NCBI GenBank assembly: GCA_032433765.1
Contig: JAVIAB010000049.1
Location: 19,868,406-19,932,405 of the forward strand
Reading direction: 5' to 3'
Source: Megaustenia siamemsis
Taxonomy: Eukaryota; Mollusca; Gastropoda; Stylommatophora; Ariophantidae
Length of the DNA stretch: 64,000 nt
Of the stretch, positions 1 through 9,814 are shown piece after piece. The notes below the pieces were generated by a model that was given only the letters and a program-made list of their open reading frames with translations, was not told where the DNA came from and searched no databases. Made by a program: the position numbers and the translations under genes. Numbering within the stretch: position 1 is the stretch's first letter; each line of letters starts with the position of its first letter.

Positions 1-120
1 TGGCTGATTGTATTCATGCATTAAAGAAATAACACTCGCTCTAGTATGTGATCTACTAGATCTGCTAGAAAAGAAAAGGGAGCCTGTAGTTCTGGAGAAT
101 AAAGGCTCATTACAGTCATC

Positions 121-336
121 ACAAACAAAGGACAAGAGGTTCGGTTCGATCCTGATCAATGGCTTCCAGGTTCAACCAGCCTCAAATTGGTACCAGATTT
201 TTTTCTGGGAAATTAAAGCGGCATGGACGTAATACTGACCACATTACCCCAAAATCATGTGCCGAAGGTCTATATAAATTATGGTCACTAACACCATATT
301 CCCATACGCCACTTGGTGTGATGGGGTTCTTTACAT
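121..336 (+). repeat. SINE-A copy, 5'-truncated and diverged
   Basis: Starts within the tRNA-like head at a CAAAGGACAAGAGG block and box B-like GGTTCGATCC, then the SINE-A body (GGGAAATTAAAGCGGC, TACCCCAAAATCATGTGC, ending near ACGCCACTTGGTGTGA). More diverged than the next copy. Lies in intron 4 of LIPT2. Bases 1-120 show nothing recognisable. Confidence 0.8.
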
Positions 337-474
337 TTTTTTTTTTACAGTCACCACAAGAAATTTGTATCAGAGTTTTCATTTCCGTATTAATTTGGAG
401 AACGTCAGGTTTATATCAATCAAGCACTTGCTTCCCCAATCCTGTATAGAAATATGCAAGCACACAAGTGACAA

Positions 475-732
475 CAGGGAGTCACGATAGCTCAGTGGTT
501 AGTGAACTGGACTACAAAGGACAAGAGGTAGGGTTCAATCCCAACCGACGGCTTCCGATTCACCCAACCTTTAATGGGTACCTGATTTTTTTCTGGGAAA
601 GTAAAGCGGCACGGGCGTAATACCGACCACATTACCCCAAAAATCATGTGCTGAAGGTCTGTAAAATTTATGGTCATTAACACCATATTCCCTATACGCC
701 ACTTGGGTGACGGGGGCTCTTTACTTTTAAGG
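475..732 (+). mobile_element. SINE-A, full length, flanked by 11-bp target duplication
   Basis: tRNA-derived head with box A (ATAGCTCAGTGGTTAGTG, from 487) and box B (GGGTTCAATCCC, 531-542), followed by the family body ending in ACGCCACTTGGGTGACGG and a T-rich tail. Direct repeats ACAAGTGACAA at 464-474 and 733-743 are the target-site duplication, so this is a complete LINE-mobilised insertion. It sits antisense in LIPT2 intron 4, very close to the exon 4 donor. Confidence 0.93.
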
Positions 733-761
733 ACAAGTGACAAGAACATATGCCAACATAC

Positions 762-877
762 CGATTGTTGCTATTTTCTTGTCACCCACCAAGATGCCAG
801 ATTGGTCTGTGGTTTGGCCAGACAGGGAAAACTGTTTTAGTGTAGCAGTTAGGGTCCTCTCTAACTGGCAAGCATAC
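762..877 (-). CDS. LIPT2: LIPT2 coding exon 4 (catalytic-lysine strand)
   Basis: 116 bases: G completing the Trp codon of exon 3, 38 codons, and one base of the next codon. The acceptor AG is at 879-878 behind TCTCTCTTGTGAATGAC, and the donor is ATCG|GTATGT (GT at 761-760). The product runs YACQLERTLTATLKQF, then SLSGQTTDQSGILVGDKKIATIG. Family members have W-Y-V-x-x-LE here, then a T-G-V-W-V-G-x-x-K-I-A-A-I-G strand whose Lys is catalytic (equivalent to Lys142 of M. tuberculosis LipB). The Lys is present in GDKKIATIG. The usual GVW is GIL here, a notable divergence. A SINE-A copy is inserted 19-29 bases beyond the donor. Exon 5 should start in phase 1 to the left of the window. Confidence 0.78.
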
Positions 878-1033
878 CTGTCATTCACAAGAGAGATGAC
901 AAACCATTTTAAAAGAAAGCTTTTCATGAAAATGATAAAACTACTTATCTGGAGTCTAAACTGTCAAGCTTTCTGGGACCCTAAATGACTGAACTAGTTT
1001 ATTTTACCCAAAAAAAGTAGAATTTAATATAGC

Positions 1034-1418
1034 AAGTAAACAACAAATAAAAAGACGAGTAGAGGCCACAGAGATGGGATTTCTCAGAAGAATGATGAAC
1101 GTTCCTTGGACAGCTAACAAGACCAATGAGGACATTCTCAAAGAGACCAACACAAAAAAGGAACTCCTAAAAAATATCAAAAAGAAACAATCAACATTTT
1201 TTAGGCCAATCATGAGAAGTGGAAAGTTGGATACTTGGTTTACAACTGGCAAAATAAAAGGAAAGAGAGATTGTGGACGACAAAGAGAGAAAATACTGCA
1301 TAGCTTGGTGTCATGGCATGGAAAACAGTCAACAACAAAAATGATACGATGCACAGTGGACAGAAGATTGTGAAGGACATGATCCCCTATGCAGACCATT
1401 ATGGCACATGATGATGAA
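1034..1418 (+). pseudogene. LINE-B 3' end (ORF2 C-terminal tail)
   Basis: Reads RRVEATEMGFLRRMMNVPWT, KTNEDILKETNTKKELLKN, then TTGKIKGKRDCGRQREKIL and a Cys/Arg-rich end, finishing with a GCACATGATGATG tail. Same family as 8340-8848 and 22715-23700. Only the part after the reverse transcriptase domain remains and the end is frameshifted, so it is a dead 5'-truncated copy in intron 3 of LIPT2. The stretch 1420-1638 holds nothing recognisable. Confidence 0.85.
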
Positions 1419-1845
1419 ATAGTAATTTCTTCAGAAATAAGTCAAAATAATGTTCATAAATACAAGAGTTAATCAAAAGGTTTTGCACTTTGCTAAGAAA
1501 TCATTCAGGTAGATGCTTTAATCGATGTAAATAGCAACTAATGAAATGAAATGGAGAAAGGATGGATCAAATGAGGTAAAGGAGGCTTTATTATCACTAC
1601 CATTAGTTTCCTGCAACTTGTTTTAAATGTCTTATTGCCTTTCCACTGGATGTATCCAGATCACTGTAAATCTTTTCCACACTGGATGTATCCAGATCAC
1701 TGTAAATCATTTCAACTGGATGTATCCAGATCACTGTAAATCATTTCAACTGGATGTATCCAGATCTCTGTAAATCATTTCCACTGGATGTATCCAGATC
1801 ACTGTAAATCATTTCAACTGGATGTATTCCCCCCCCCCTCTCTCT

Positions 1846-1960
1846 CTCTGCGTTCAGGACTCAATCAGAGTAAGGATTCCAGACTCTCATATGAAGTCAG
1901 CTGTCAGGCTAAGTGTGTTGATCGCCCCCCACAGACAGAACATCACAATTAGAGTCTGTC
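1846..1960 (-). pseudogene. LINE-J 3' end fragment inside the 36-bp array
   Basis: Begins after a CCCCCCCTCTCTCTCT run with CTGCGTTCAGGACTCAATCA, matching the antisense 3' end of LINE-J at 6180-6205 and 50878-50940 (GACTCTC...TGAAGTC block). It is one of two pieces that break the 36-bp array. Confidence 0.7.
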
Positions 1961-1999
1961 AGATCCACTCTGACTGAACACACCCGTTAATACGTTGCA

Positions 2000-2095
2000 C
2001 TGTGTTCTGCGCCAGTGGCCCAGTGCATCCGATTTCAGCCAGCATTTTATTCGGGTTTGCTTTCCCTAGCTTTTGATTGTCCCCAATCTTCCTGC
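2000..2095 (+). repeat. Dispersed repeat G fragment
   Basis: The stretch TGCATCCGATTTCAGCCAGC and following bases parallel 44640-44720 (ACATCCGACTTCAGCACGAC) and 3415-3500. Class unknown. Together with the LINE-J piece it interrupts the 36-bp array. Confidence 0.5.
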
Positions 2096-3189
2096 AAGGC
2101 AGCAGATTGTCTTTTTGGATGTATCCAGATAACTGTAAAACATTTCCACTGGATGTATCCAGATCACTGTAAATCATTTCAACTGGATGTATCCAGATCA
2201 CTGTAAATCATTTCAACTGGATGTATCCAGATCACTGTACATCTTTTCCACACTGGATGTATCCAGATCTCTGTAAATCATTTCCACACTGGATGTATCC
2301 AGATCACTGTAAAACATTTCCACTGGATGTATCCAGATCTCTGTAAATCTTTTCCACACTGGATGTATCCAGATCACTGTAAATCTTTTCCACACTGGAT
2401 GTATCCAGATCACTGTAAATCTTTTCCACACTGGATGTATCCAGATCACTGTAAATCATTTCCACACTGGATGTATCCAGATCACTGTAAATCATTTCCA
2501 CACTGGATGTATCCAGATCACTGTAAATCATTTCCACACTGGATGTATCCAGATCACTGTAAATCTTTTCCACACTGGGTGTATCCAGATCACTGTAAAT
2601 CTTTTCCACACTCGGTGTATCCAGATCACTGTAAATCTTTTCCACACTCGGTGTATCCAGATCACTGTAAATCTTTCCACACTCGGTGTATCCAGATCAC
2701 TGTAAATCTTTTCCACACTCGGTGTATCCAGATCACTGTAAATCTTTTCCACACTCGGTGTATCCAGATCACTGTAAATCTTTTCCACACTCGGTGTATC
2801 CAGATCACTGTAAATCATTTCCACACTGGATGTATCCAGATCACTGTAAATCTTTTCCACACTCGGTGTATCCAGATCACTGTATATCTTTTCCACACTC
2901 GGTGTATCCAGATCACTGTATATCTTTTCCACACTGGATGTATCCAGATCACTGTAAATCTTTTCCACACTCGGTGTATCCAGATCACTGTATATCTTTT
3001 CCACACTGGATGTATCCAGATCACTGTAAATCTTTTCCACACTGGGTGTATCCAGATCACTGTATATCTTTTCCACACTGGGTGTATCCAGATCACTGTA
3101 TATCACACAATTCAAGGACATCAGTTACTGTCTTCCAACTGCTGATTCTTCTTTGATCATGCTAAAAATAACATTTTCTATTGTTGCAT

Positions 3190-3385
3190 GCACATGGAAG
3201 ATGCTATAGGGAATCATAGAAGGAAGAGGTATGTGTTAGCACTCAGAAAAATGACAGATAAACAAGAACAGAAAAAAACAAAGAATAATATATGGACCGA
3301 AGCAGGATCGAACCCGTACTCCATGGCACTGCGCCTTGCCACGAGAAGCCGAACGCTTGGTACACTGCCACTCAGCTAATTAAAA
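3190..3385 (-). mobile_element. SINE-B copy
   Basis: On the minus strand the head reads TAGCTGAGTGGCAGTG (box A) and ACGGGTTCGATCCTG (box B), then a body that matches 28985-29165 (minus) and 29600-29730 (plus), including the CAAAGAA..ATATGG block and GGAAGAGGT segment. tRNA-derived but without a foldable acceptor stem, so a SINE and not a tRNA gene. Confidence 0.8.
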
Positions 3386-3399
3386 AACTATTATTTGTC

Positions 3400-3580
3400 T
3401 CCAGAAGATGCTATATCTGTGCCATTCAGCCCAACATATCGCTTCATCATGACATCCTAATAGACCAGACTTGCCCTCCCTTATTTTATCCCTATTCACT
3501 TGACTAGTTTGATTAATCTGTTTCCAAAGTAACTGTCATCAGGTGGAGCAAGGTTTTCTTCTGTGATGATGAAAACCTAC
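3400..3580 (+). repeat. Dispersed repeat G, diverged copy
   Basis: TATATCTGTGCCATTCAGCC, CCAACATATC and AGGTGGAGCAAGG parallel TATATTTGCGCCTTTCGGCC, CCAACACATCC and AGGTGGAGCAAGG at 44630-44790. Unknown class, no terminal structures seen. Nothing recognisable at 3581-3682. Confidence 0.55.
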
Positions 3581-3682
3581 AGTCAGCTATGATTTGCACA
3601 TTTTTATAAGTCAGTACCATTGTCTTTGATCATTTCTCTTTTTCCCAATGTTTCCTGGTACTTTTTTAAACTCTGTGCTAGT

Positions 3683-4305
3683 AATTTTGTCATGGATTCA
3701 TTTATGAGAAAGAAGTAAGTTTACATTTAATGTCTCTAATTTTGTCATAGAATCATTTATGAGGAAGATGTATGTTTATACGTTATGTCTCTAATTTTTT
3801 CATGGAATCATTTATGAGGAAGATGTATGTTTACATGTTATGTCTCTAATTTTGTCATGGAATCATTTATGAGGAAGATGTATGTTTACATTTTATGTCT
3901 CTAATTTTGTCATAGAATCATTTATGAGGAAGATGTATGTTTACATGTTATGTCTCTAATTTTGTCATGGAATCATTTATGAGGAAGATGTATGTTTACA
4001 TGTTATGTCTCTAATTTTGTCATAGAATCATTTATGAGGAAGATGTATGTTTATACGTTATGTCTCTAATTTTTTTCATGGAATCATTTATGAGAAAGAT
4101 GTATGTTTATATTTTATGTCTCTAATTTTGTCATAGAATCATTTATGAGGAAGATGTATGTTTACATGTTATGTCTCTAATTTTGTCATGGAATCCTTTA
4201 TGAGAAAGAAGTAAGTTTACATTTTATGTCTCTAATTTTGTCATGGGATCATTTATGCGGAAGAAGTATGTTTACATGTTATGTCTCTAATTTTGTCATG
4301 CCATT
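3683..4305. repeat. 56-bp minisatellite, about 11 units
   Basis: Unit begins AATTTTGTCATGGAATCATT and continues through GAGGAAGATGTATGTTTACA to TGTCTCT; neighbouring units differ by a few substitutions and 1-2-bp indels. Intron 3 of LIPT2. At 4302-4350 the array runs into a short stretch (CCATTTTCATCC, ATCCATGAATGAAAG) similar to LINE-F at 53500-53545. Nothing recognisable at 4351-4500. Confidence 0.93.
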
Positions 4306-4506
4306 TTCATCCTTATTTGTCTGCATAAACATCCATGAATGAAAGTTGAAGTAGAGAGGAAGAGAAGCGAAAAGAGAGAATGTGAAAGATGGAGGAGACA
4401 TGAACTAATTGCAATTAAGAAAAATGGCATCAAATAAAGCAGCTTGACAAATTTGTGTTCAAGACTTGTGCTCTTTAAGAGAGTTGACAAGAAAAAATTA
4501 AGTTAC

Positions 4507-4645
4507 CACTTCAAACTTGGTTTAAAACGATGGAGGTTGAGGATCGGGTAAGCCACCAGCTGCCCCGGGCCATGGAACAAGATAGGACCTGCACGATTTG
4601 TCTTGTAGAACTCTGCCCCCATCTTCTTCAGTCTGGTTTCCACAC
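4507..4645 (-). CDS. LIPT2: LIPT2 coding exon 3 (HGPGQ substrate-binding motif)
   Basis: 139 bases: two bases finishing a split codon, 45 codons, and TG of a split Trp codon. The acceptor is CTCTAATTTCAG (AG at 4647-4646) and the donor is AAGTG|GTAACT (GT at 4506-4505). The product includes VETRLKKMGAEF, YKTNRAG, FHGPGQLVAYPILNL and HRFKPSLK. HGPGQ followed by a YPILNL strand is the hallmark of LipB/LIPT2; its His lines the octanoyl/lipoyl pocket in known structures. Family consensus before it is RGGxxT[FY]HGPGQ, whereas here RAGPILF stands in that place, so the second Gly-position and the Thr differ. The three-frame context shows no other coding frame of comparable similarity. The split Trp codon joins exactly to exon 4. 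Confidence 0.85.
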
Positions 4646-4794
4646 CTGAAATTAGAGAAATGAATACAAAAAAACACTTGTTGTCCTAAGTTGGCATTTG
4701 TTTGACAGTACAAGAGTTAAATGCCTCTCAGTCAATATAAATTAGACATCTAGCAGACACAATCAGTAGACAAATTAATTTACACATTTTCATC

Positions 4795-4968
4795 ATCATC
4801 ATCGAGTGCCATCTCCGCAATGAAGGTTGGCTACCATGGAGCACCATTTTGCTGTCTCTTGCATTGATGGTGCAGGTTGTCATAGGTTGACTTGTCCATC
4901 TCTTGATGTTAGTCGTCCATGTTAGTCTTGGTCTGCCTCTGCCTCTTTTACCTTGTATTTTCAATGAA
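4795..4968 (-). pseudogene. LINE-E 3' end
   Basis: Left end is the antisense (ATG)n tail (CATCATCATCATCGAGTGCC), then the complement of the LINE-E C-terminal region (KGKRGRGRPRLTWT, TSNIKRWTSQPMTTCTI, VLHGSQPSLR in translation). Ends abruptly against LINE-D at 4969. Confidence 0.85.
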
Positions 4969-6305
4969 GAACTGAGAAAAAAGCTAGGAATAGCCCCCCA
5001 GCCATAGAATATATAAAGAAACAACAGATAAAAGGGTTTGGCTATGTGACAAGGCAGGAAGAACAAAACACAACACAATGAGCCTTCAATAAACATTGTG
5101 AGAACACCAGACCCAGGGCCAACCACGAAAAAGATGGATCGATGGAATATTAGAAACACTAGGAAACATAACAGCAGCAGAGGTAGAACTGGCAATTAGT
5201 GACCTAGTACTGTCCCAAACAATTCCGAAACCCATAAGCCCATCTGATATGACTCCTCATGGGAAACACAAAATATCAGAACTTAAGGAAGACATAATAG
5301 GACTCATGAGAAAAGGTACCCAAACAGACACAGAGAGAAAACACATAGCAGAAAAAACACACAAACGACAACTACACACAGGACTCCTGGTCACACATAT
5401 ACACAGATGGCTCCACTACAAATGCCACCAGAAATAGAGGAGGAGGTGTGTTCTTGAGGCTGAATAACAAGAAGAGATCACCAAGTCAATAGCTACTGGG
5501 AAATTCTCAAACAACTATAAAGCAGAAACTGAAGCCCTCAAAGATGCTGCAAAACTGACTATCCAACACAAAATAACATGCACAACACATTTGTGATATT
5601 GACTGATGCGCTGTCAATCCTAACAGCTCTAAAACCCCCAGGAACAGTGAGCTAGATGACTTGAGAACAACCCTAGACCAACTGTGCAATAACTTCCAGA
5701 GAGTGGTCATCCAGTGGATACCATCACACTGTAATATACACGGAAACGAAGTGCAGACAAATTAGTTAAAGAGGGAGAGAAATTACCACAAGAGAACTAT
5801 CTGATTAGCTACGATGAAGCCAAATCCATCATCAAAGGCCAGTTCCATGAAAAATGGAAACAAGAACACCCAAAGTATAACGAGAGGGATGGATACATCC
5901 AACTATCAAGGAGGGATCAAGTCATCATACTTCACTTATGCACTGGCCACAACAGAATGAGAAACCACATATTCACCAAACTCAAAATAGGAACTACCAG
6001 CCAATGCCATTGTACCCTGGATAACATGACAACAAAACATGTTCTACAGGATTGTCCCCAGCACACAGACCTGAGGAGGACAATGTGGTCCACACCCACC
6101 TCCCTGGAAGAGAAACTATACGGGGCAACCGAATCACTTAAACAGACAGCTGCCTTCATAAGAGAGTCCGGATTCCTAGTCTGAATGAGCCATGATCGCA
6201 GAAGACGAAGAAGCAGCAGAGGTGAACAGATGAGCAGAAGAATGCAAATTATATCTCCCCTCTATGCTGAAAGGCAAATGAGGAAGGAAAGAAGAAGAAG
6301 AAGAC
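4969..6305 (+). pseudogene. LINE-D 3' end, split by a LINE-J insertion
   Basis: 4969-5184 carries the LINE-D tail (EELRKKLGIA, then NTTQ.AFN, RWIDGILE.LGNITAAE in homologues, here with stops), and 6212-6305 carries the rest plus a GGAAAGAAGAAGAAGAAG tail. The two halves are separated by LINE-J with a 12-bp duplication, AGCAGCAGAGGT, at 5173-5184 and 6212-6223. The intact order can be seen at 16016-16361. Confidence 0.88.
5185..6211 (+). pseudogene. LINE-J: RNase H-bearing non-LTR retrotransposon, 5'-truncated
   Basis: In several frames it reads an RNase H-like stretch (AEVEALKDA, LTDALSIL with catalytic-type Asp, then QWIPSHCNIHGNE) followed by LSRRDQVIILHLCTGHNRMR, the Cys/His cluster CHCTLDNMTTKHVLQDCPQH and TDLRRTMWSTPTSLEEKLYG, ending at about 6181. 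This is the usual end of I/Tad-like LINEs with an RNase H domain: LCTGHN helix, then a CCHC-like knuckle. Frames are broken several times. The 12-bp target duplication flanks it. The copy is antisense to LIPT2, in intron 2. Confidence 0.85.
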
Positions 6306-6410
6306 TTGCATTCTCTATTTCAACTATGTAGTGGATGAGATAAGCAGTTAGCAACTGTTATGTCAGACATTGAACCAGACCCTGCTTCATCTACATGTGG
6401 TAGCTCTATA

Positions 6411-6735
6411 TGTATGGTTAGGTTTGGGTTCGGTTTGGTTTGGGTTTTGGTTTGGGCTTGGGTTGGGTTTGAGTTGGGTTGTGTTTTGGTTGGGTTTGGG
6501 CTTGGTTTTGGGTTGGTTTAGGTTTGGGGTTGGGTTTGTGTTTTGTTAGGTTTGGGCTTGGTTTGAGCTTGGGTTGGGTTTGGGTTTAGGTTTTGGGTTG
6601 GTTTGGGTTTGGGCTTGGTTAGGTTGGGTTTTTGTTGGGTTGGGTTTGGTTTTGGGTTGGTTTGGGTTTGGTTTTGGTTTGGCTTGGTTTGGTTTGGCTC
6701 GGCTTGGCTCGGTTCGGTTCAGTTTAGTTTAGTAT
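6411..6735 (+). repeat. Degenerate G/T-rich minisatellite, telomere-like, quadruplex-prone
   Basis: 325 bases made of GGGTTTGGG, GGTTTGGTTT and GGGCTTGGGTTGGG blocks, almost devoid of A and C on the plus strand until the end, where it grades into GGCTCGGCTTGGCTCGG. Dozens of G3 tracts with 2-9-base loops fit quadruplex rules. Not regular (TTAGGG)n. Nothing recognisable at 6306-6410 or 6736-7035. Confidence 0.85.
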
Positions 6736-7299
6736 ACTCAACAGATTATCTTCATTGCACACATGACAACTCTACAGTACTCACAATCCCTACCTAGTAC
6801 CTTCACCAAACATTTAGTACTACCACCACATGTCAGCAAAAGCTCTAAGTTGCTATCAGCTCAGATACACAAACTCCACTGCTCCAGCAAGGCCACTCAA
6901 AATGGGGGAGATAATTGCATCAATTTTGATTTCTTAAAAACTTGTGACCAGGCAGCAGCCACATCAGGCCTTCTCTGTTTTTAGGGCCAAAAAATTATTT
7001 AACATGTGCAGAGTGCACTTGGGACCTTCTGTATTTTTGTCAGACTAAAGAATGTATAATGGTCATAATGTCAAATTAAATAATGAACAGTGGCCATAAT
7101 GAAAAAATAATGAATGAAGATGACTATAATGTCAAACTAATGAATGAACAGTGACCATAATATCAAATTAATTAATGAACAGTAACCGTAAATAGGGGAC
7201 TTCTGTTGTGTGACTGTGCTGGCAACACGATGCAATTTTCGATGGGAGTCAAATTTTAACTATAAGTGAATTTCAATGCCTGTAGTAAAAGAAATTCAA

Positions 7300-8338
7300 G
7301 CGTTCTTGTGCTATTTTGAACAGATTTATTTGTGATTTATTCTTACAGTTTGTACGAATAAGTAGTCAAAGTGCCATTAGAACATCGGAAGGTCTGTCAG
7401 AATGGTTTCAGGTTACAACAGGTGTAAGACAAGGATGTGTCCTCTTACCACTCCTCTTCATCATATATATGGACAAAATAAATCAGGAAACAACCAACAA
7501 TAAGGAAAAATAAAAAAATAATATAGAGGTAGAAATTCCAACATCAACGAGCTACTATTCGCAGATGACCAATGCCTAATATATGAGGATGAAAACCTGC
7601 TACAACAGCATATAACATCTCTAGATAAAAGCTGCAAAAACTACAGTATGAAAATTAACACAGCAAAAACAGAGGCAATGAGAATAAGCAAATTTAGACA
7701 CCCATTAAACATTAAGATCAAAGATAAAGAAATAAAACAAGTAGAAGAATTCAAGTATTTGGGCATAATGTTCACAGAAGATGGAAAACTAGACAGAGGA
7801 ATTGACATGAGAATACAAAAAGCAAATGCTGTCACATACCAGCTTTCACCGTTGCTAAGACATCCAAACATTTCTATGACAGCTAAGCAACAAATGATAA
7901 ATAGCATTTTCATACCAACTTTGTGCTATGAAAGTCAAACATAGACCCTTTCTAAATTACAAATAAGAAAGATAAATACATGTGAGATGCGATGCTTGAG
8001 AAAAGTAACAAACAACACAAGAAGAGATAGAATACCAAATGAAACCATAAGAAAAATGGTAGGAACAAAACCCTGCCAAGAATATATAGAACAACAACAA
8101 CTTAAATGGTTTGGCCACCTGGTCAGAATGAATCCTCACCAATCACCATCAAGGGCGTTCTTCTCGAGAATGCACGGAAAAAGACCAAGAGGAAGACCCA
8201 GAAGTGGATAGATGCAGTGATAAAGACATGTAACAACAAAGGAAAATCACTAATTCAGACAGTTCGAGCAGCTCAAGAACGACAAATAATATAACCACGA
8301 CACCTTTTAGGTATCAGCGAAAAGAGAAAAGAAGAATT
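7300..8338 (+). pseudogene. LINE-C: reverse transcriptase and C-terminal part
   Basis: Reads in pieces TTGVRQGCVLLPLLFIIYMD (RT motif block with GVRQGC), then ELLFADDQCLIYE near 7549 with the catalytic FADD box, then KTEAMRISKFRH, VEEFKYLGIMFTEDGKL, RMHGKRPRGRPR and the end of the family tail. This order is that of the RT palm and thumb of RTE/CR1-type LINEs. Stops and frameshifts near 7512, 7944 and 8211 show it is dead. The 5' part is missing. Copies of its 3' end lie at 55123-55485 and 46800-46908. Confidence 0.88.
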
Positions 8339-8339
8339 G

Positions 8340-8849
8340 TAAATAGCATTTCAGAAAATGAAAAATATCTTATGCAACAAATCTATGTCAATAGAAATGA
8401 GAAAGAGAGTTCATCGGTGCTATATAGAACCAATTCTGACCTATAGAATCGAATCATGGACAGTAGACAAACAAATGAAAAGACGATTAGAGGCCACAGA
8501 GATGGGATTTCTCAGAAGAATGTTGAAAATTCCTTGGACAGCTAAAAAGACCAATGAGGAATTTCTCAAAGAGGCCAACACAAAAAGGGAGCTCTTAAAA
8601 AACAGCAGAAAGAAACAATCAACATTTTTCTGGCACATCATGAGAAGAGGAAAGTTGGAATACTTGGTTACAACTGGCAAAATAAAAGGAAAGAGAGATT
8701 GGGGACGACAATGAGAGTAAATACTTGATAGCTTGGTGTCATGGCTTGGAAAACAGTCAACAACAGAACTGATACGATGCACTGTAGATAGAAGGTTGTG
8801 GAGGGACATGATCACCTACGGCAACCGGTATGGCACATGATGATGATGA
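8340..8849 (+). pseudogene. LINE-B 3' end
   Basis: Reads KNILCNKSMSIEMRKRVHRC, YIEPILTYRIESWTVDKQMK, RRLEATEMGFLRRMLKIPWT and RRGKLEYLVTTGKIKGKRDW, then a stop and a GGCACATGATGATGATG tail. Starts right after the LINE-C copy and ends against the 30-bp array. Confidence 0.88.
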
Positions 8850-9154
8850 ACCATATTGTCAAACTAATGAATGAACAGTGACCATGATGTCAAACTAATG
8901 AATGAACAGTGACCATAATATCAAATTACTTAATGAACGGTAACCATAATGACAAAACTAATGAATGAACAAAGACCAGAGTGTCAAAAGTGAACCAAGA
9001 GGGAAGGCAGCCCTATAACCACAACCATGCATGTTAAATACTGGGCTGAAAAGAACAGATATTGCTACGTGCCAAAATTCAAAGTCTTTTTAAGAGCAGT
9101 GATAATGAGTCATTGGGTGATCATAGATGAAGAATCTAGACCATTGTGATCAGT

Positions 9155-9300
9155 CGTCATCATCATCATCATCTAGTACCATGCCTGCTGGCGTAGGTGA
9201 TCATGTCTCTCCACAACTTTTGACCTCGACAGTGCTTCCCTTTATCTCTTCATCCATATTACAGCAGTTTCTTTCTCATTACATGGCTAAAAAATTATGA
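9155..9300 (-). pseudogene. LINE-A 3' end fragment, antisense
   Basis: Left end is a (CAT)n run followed by TAGTACCATGCCTGCTGGCG, the complement of the LINE-A stop region, then part of its tail with an internal gap; ends near CATTACATGGCTAAAAAATT. Confidence 0.8.
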
Positions 9301-9324
9301 TTACTATAATTGTGGTTATAATTG

Positions 9325-9795
9325 TTGTTTTGACAATAGAAATAAGAAAAAGAGTTCTTAAATGTTATGTAGAGCTAGTATTAATATATGGATGAGAATC
9401 ATGGATAATAGGACTACAGACAAGAAAATCACTGGAGTCTGCAGAAATGTGGTTTTACAGAAGTATGTTGAGAATACCATGGGCAGCTAAGAAGAGTAAT
9501 GAAAATGTTCTGAAAGAGGTCAACGCAAAAAGAGAGCTAATTTCCGATATTAGGAAGAAACAATCATCATTTTTTGGCCATGTAATGAGAAGAGAACAAC
9601 TGGAATATATTGTAACAACTGCAAAAATTGAGGGACGAAGAGATAGAGGGAAGCAAAGAGAAAAAATAACAGACAGCTTAAGAGAATGGCTTGACAGAAG
9701 GTCAACAACAGAAATGATAAATTGCCGAGATCGAAAATGTGGATAGACATGATCACCTACGACAGTAGGCAAGGTACTTGATGATGATGATAATT
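9325..9795 (+). pseudogene. LINE-A 3' end
   Basis: Reads MWFYRSMLRIPWAAKKSNEN, VNAKRELISDIRKKQSSFFG, HVMRREQLEYIVTTAKIEGR, then RDRGKQREKI and a GGTACTTGATGATGATGATA tail. Upstream bases match the LINE-A segment coding for RKRVLKCYVEPVLTYG. A 5'-truncated copy; the open stretch at 9447-9746 has a one-base loss near its end relative to other copies. Confidence 0.88.
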
Positions 9796-9814
9796 GTGGT
9801 TACTAATGATTATA

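Larger units (their letters stand above)
1640..3104. repeat. 36-bp minisatellite array, interrupted at 1832-2116
   Basis: About 30 units of a 36-bp motif with core GGATGTATCCAGATCACTGT followed by AAATCTTTTCCACACT. Shorter 34-35-bp variants occur at the left part and near 2670. The core GGATGTATCC is a near-palindrome. The period is divisible by three, so both strands show long open frames (for example 2327-3145 plus, 2528-3121 minus) repeating a 12-residue HWMYPDHCKSFP-type unit. I regard these as by-products, not genes. Confidence 0.95.
7036..8990. repeat. About 30-bp minisatellite split by LINE-C and LINE-B
   Basis: Units with ATGAATGAACAGTGACCATA and ATGTCAAACTA occur at 7036-7195 and again at 8850-8990. 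The gap between is filled by LINE-C and LINE-B fragments, so one array was probably split by retrotransposon insertion. The unit is imperfect, with A-rich variation. Nothing recognisable at 8991-9154. Confidence 0.8.

Noticed and set aside
2327..3145. 272-codon plus-strand ORF and its 197-codon minus partner
   Set aside because: Produced by a 36-bp tandem repeat without stops; frame continuity follows from the period and both strands are open.
6411..6735. True telomere
   Set aside because: Irregular TTTGGG/TTGGG blocks, interstitial, with gene exons on both sides.
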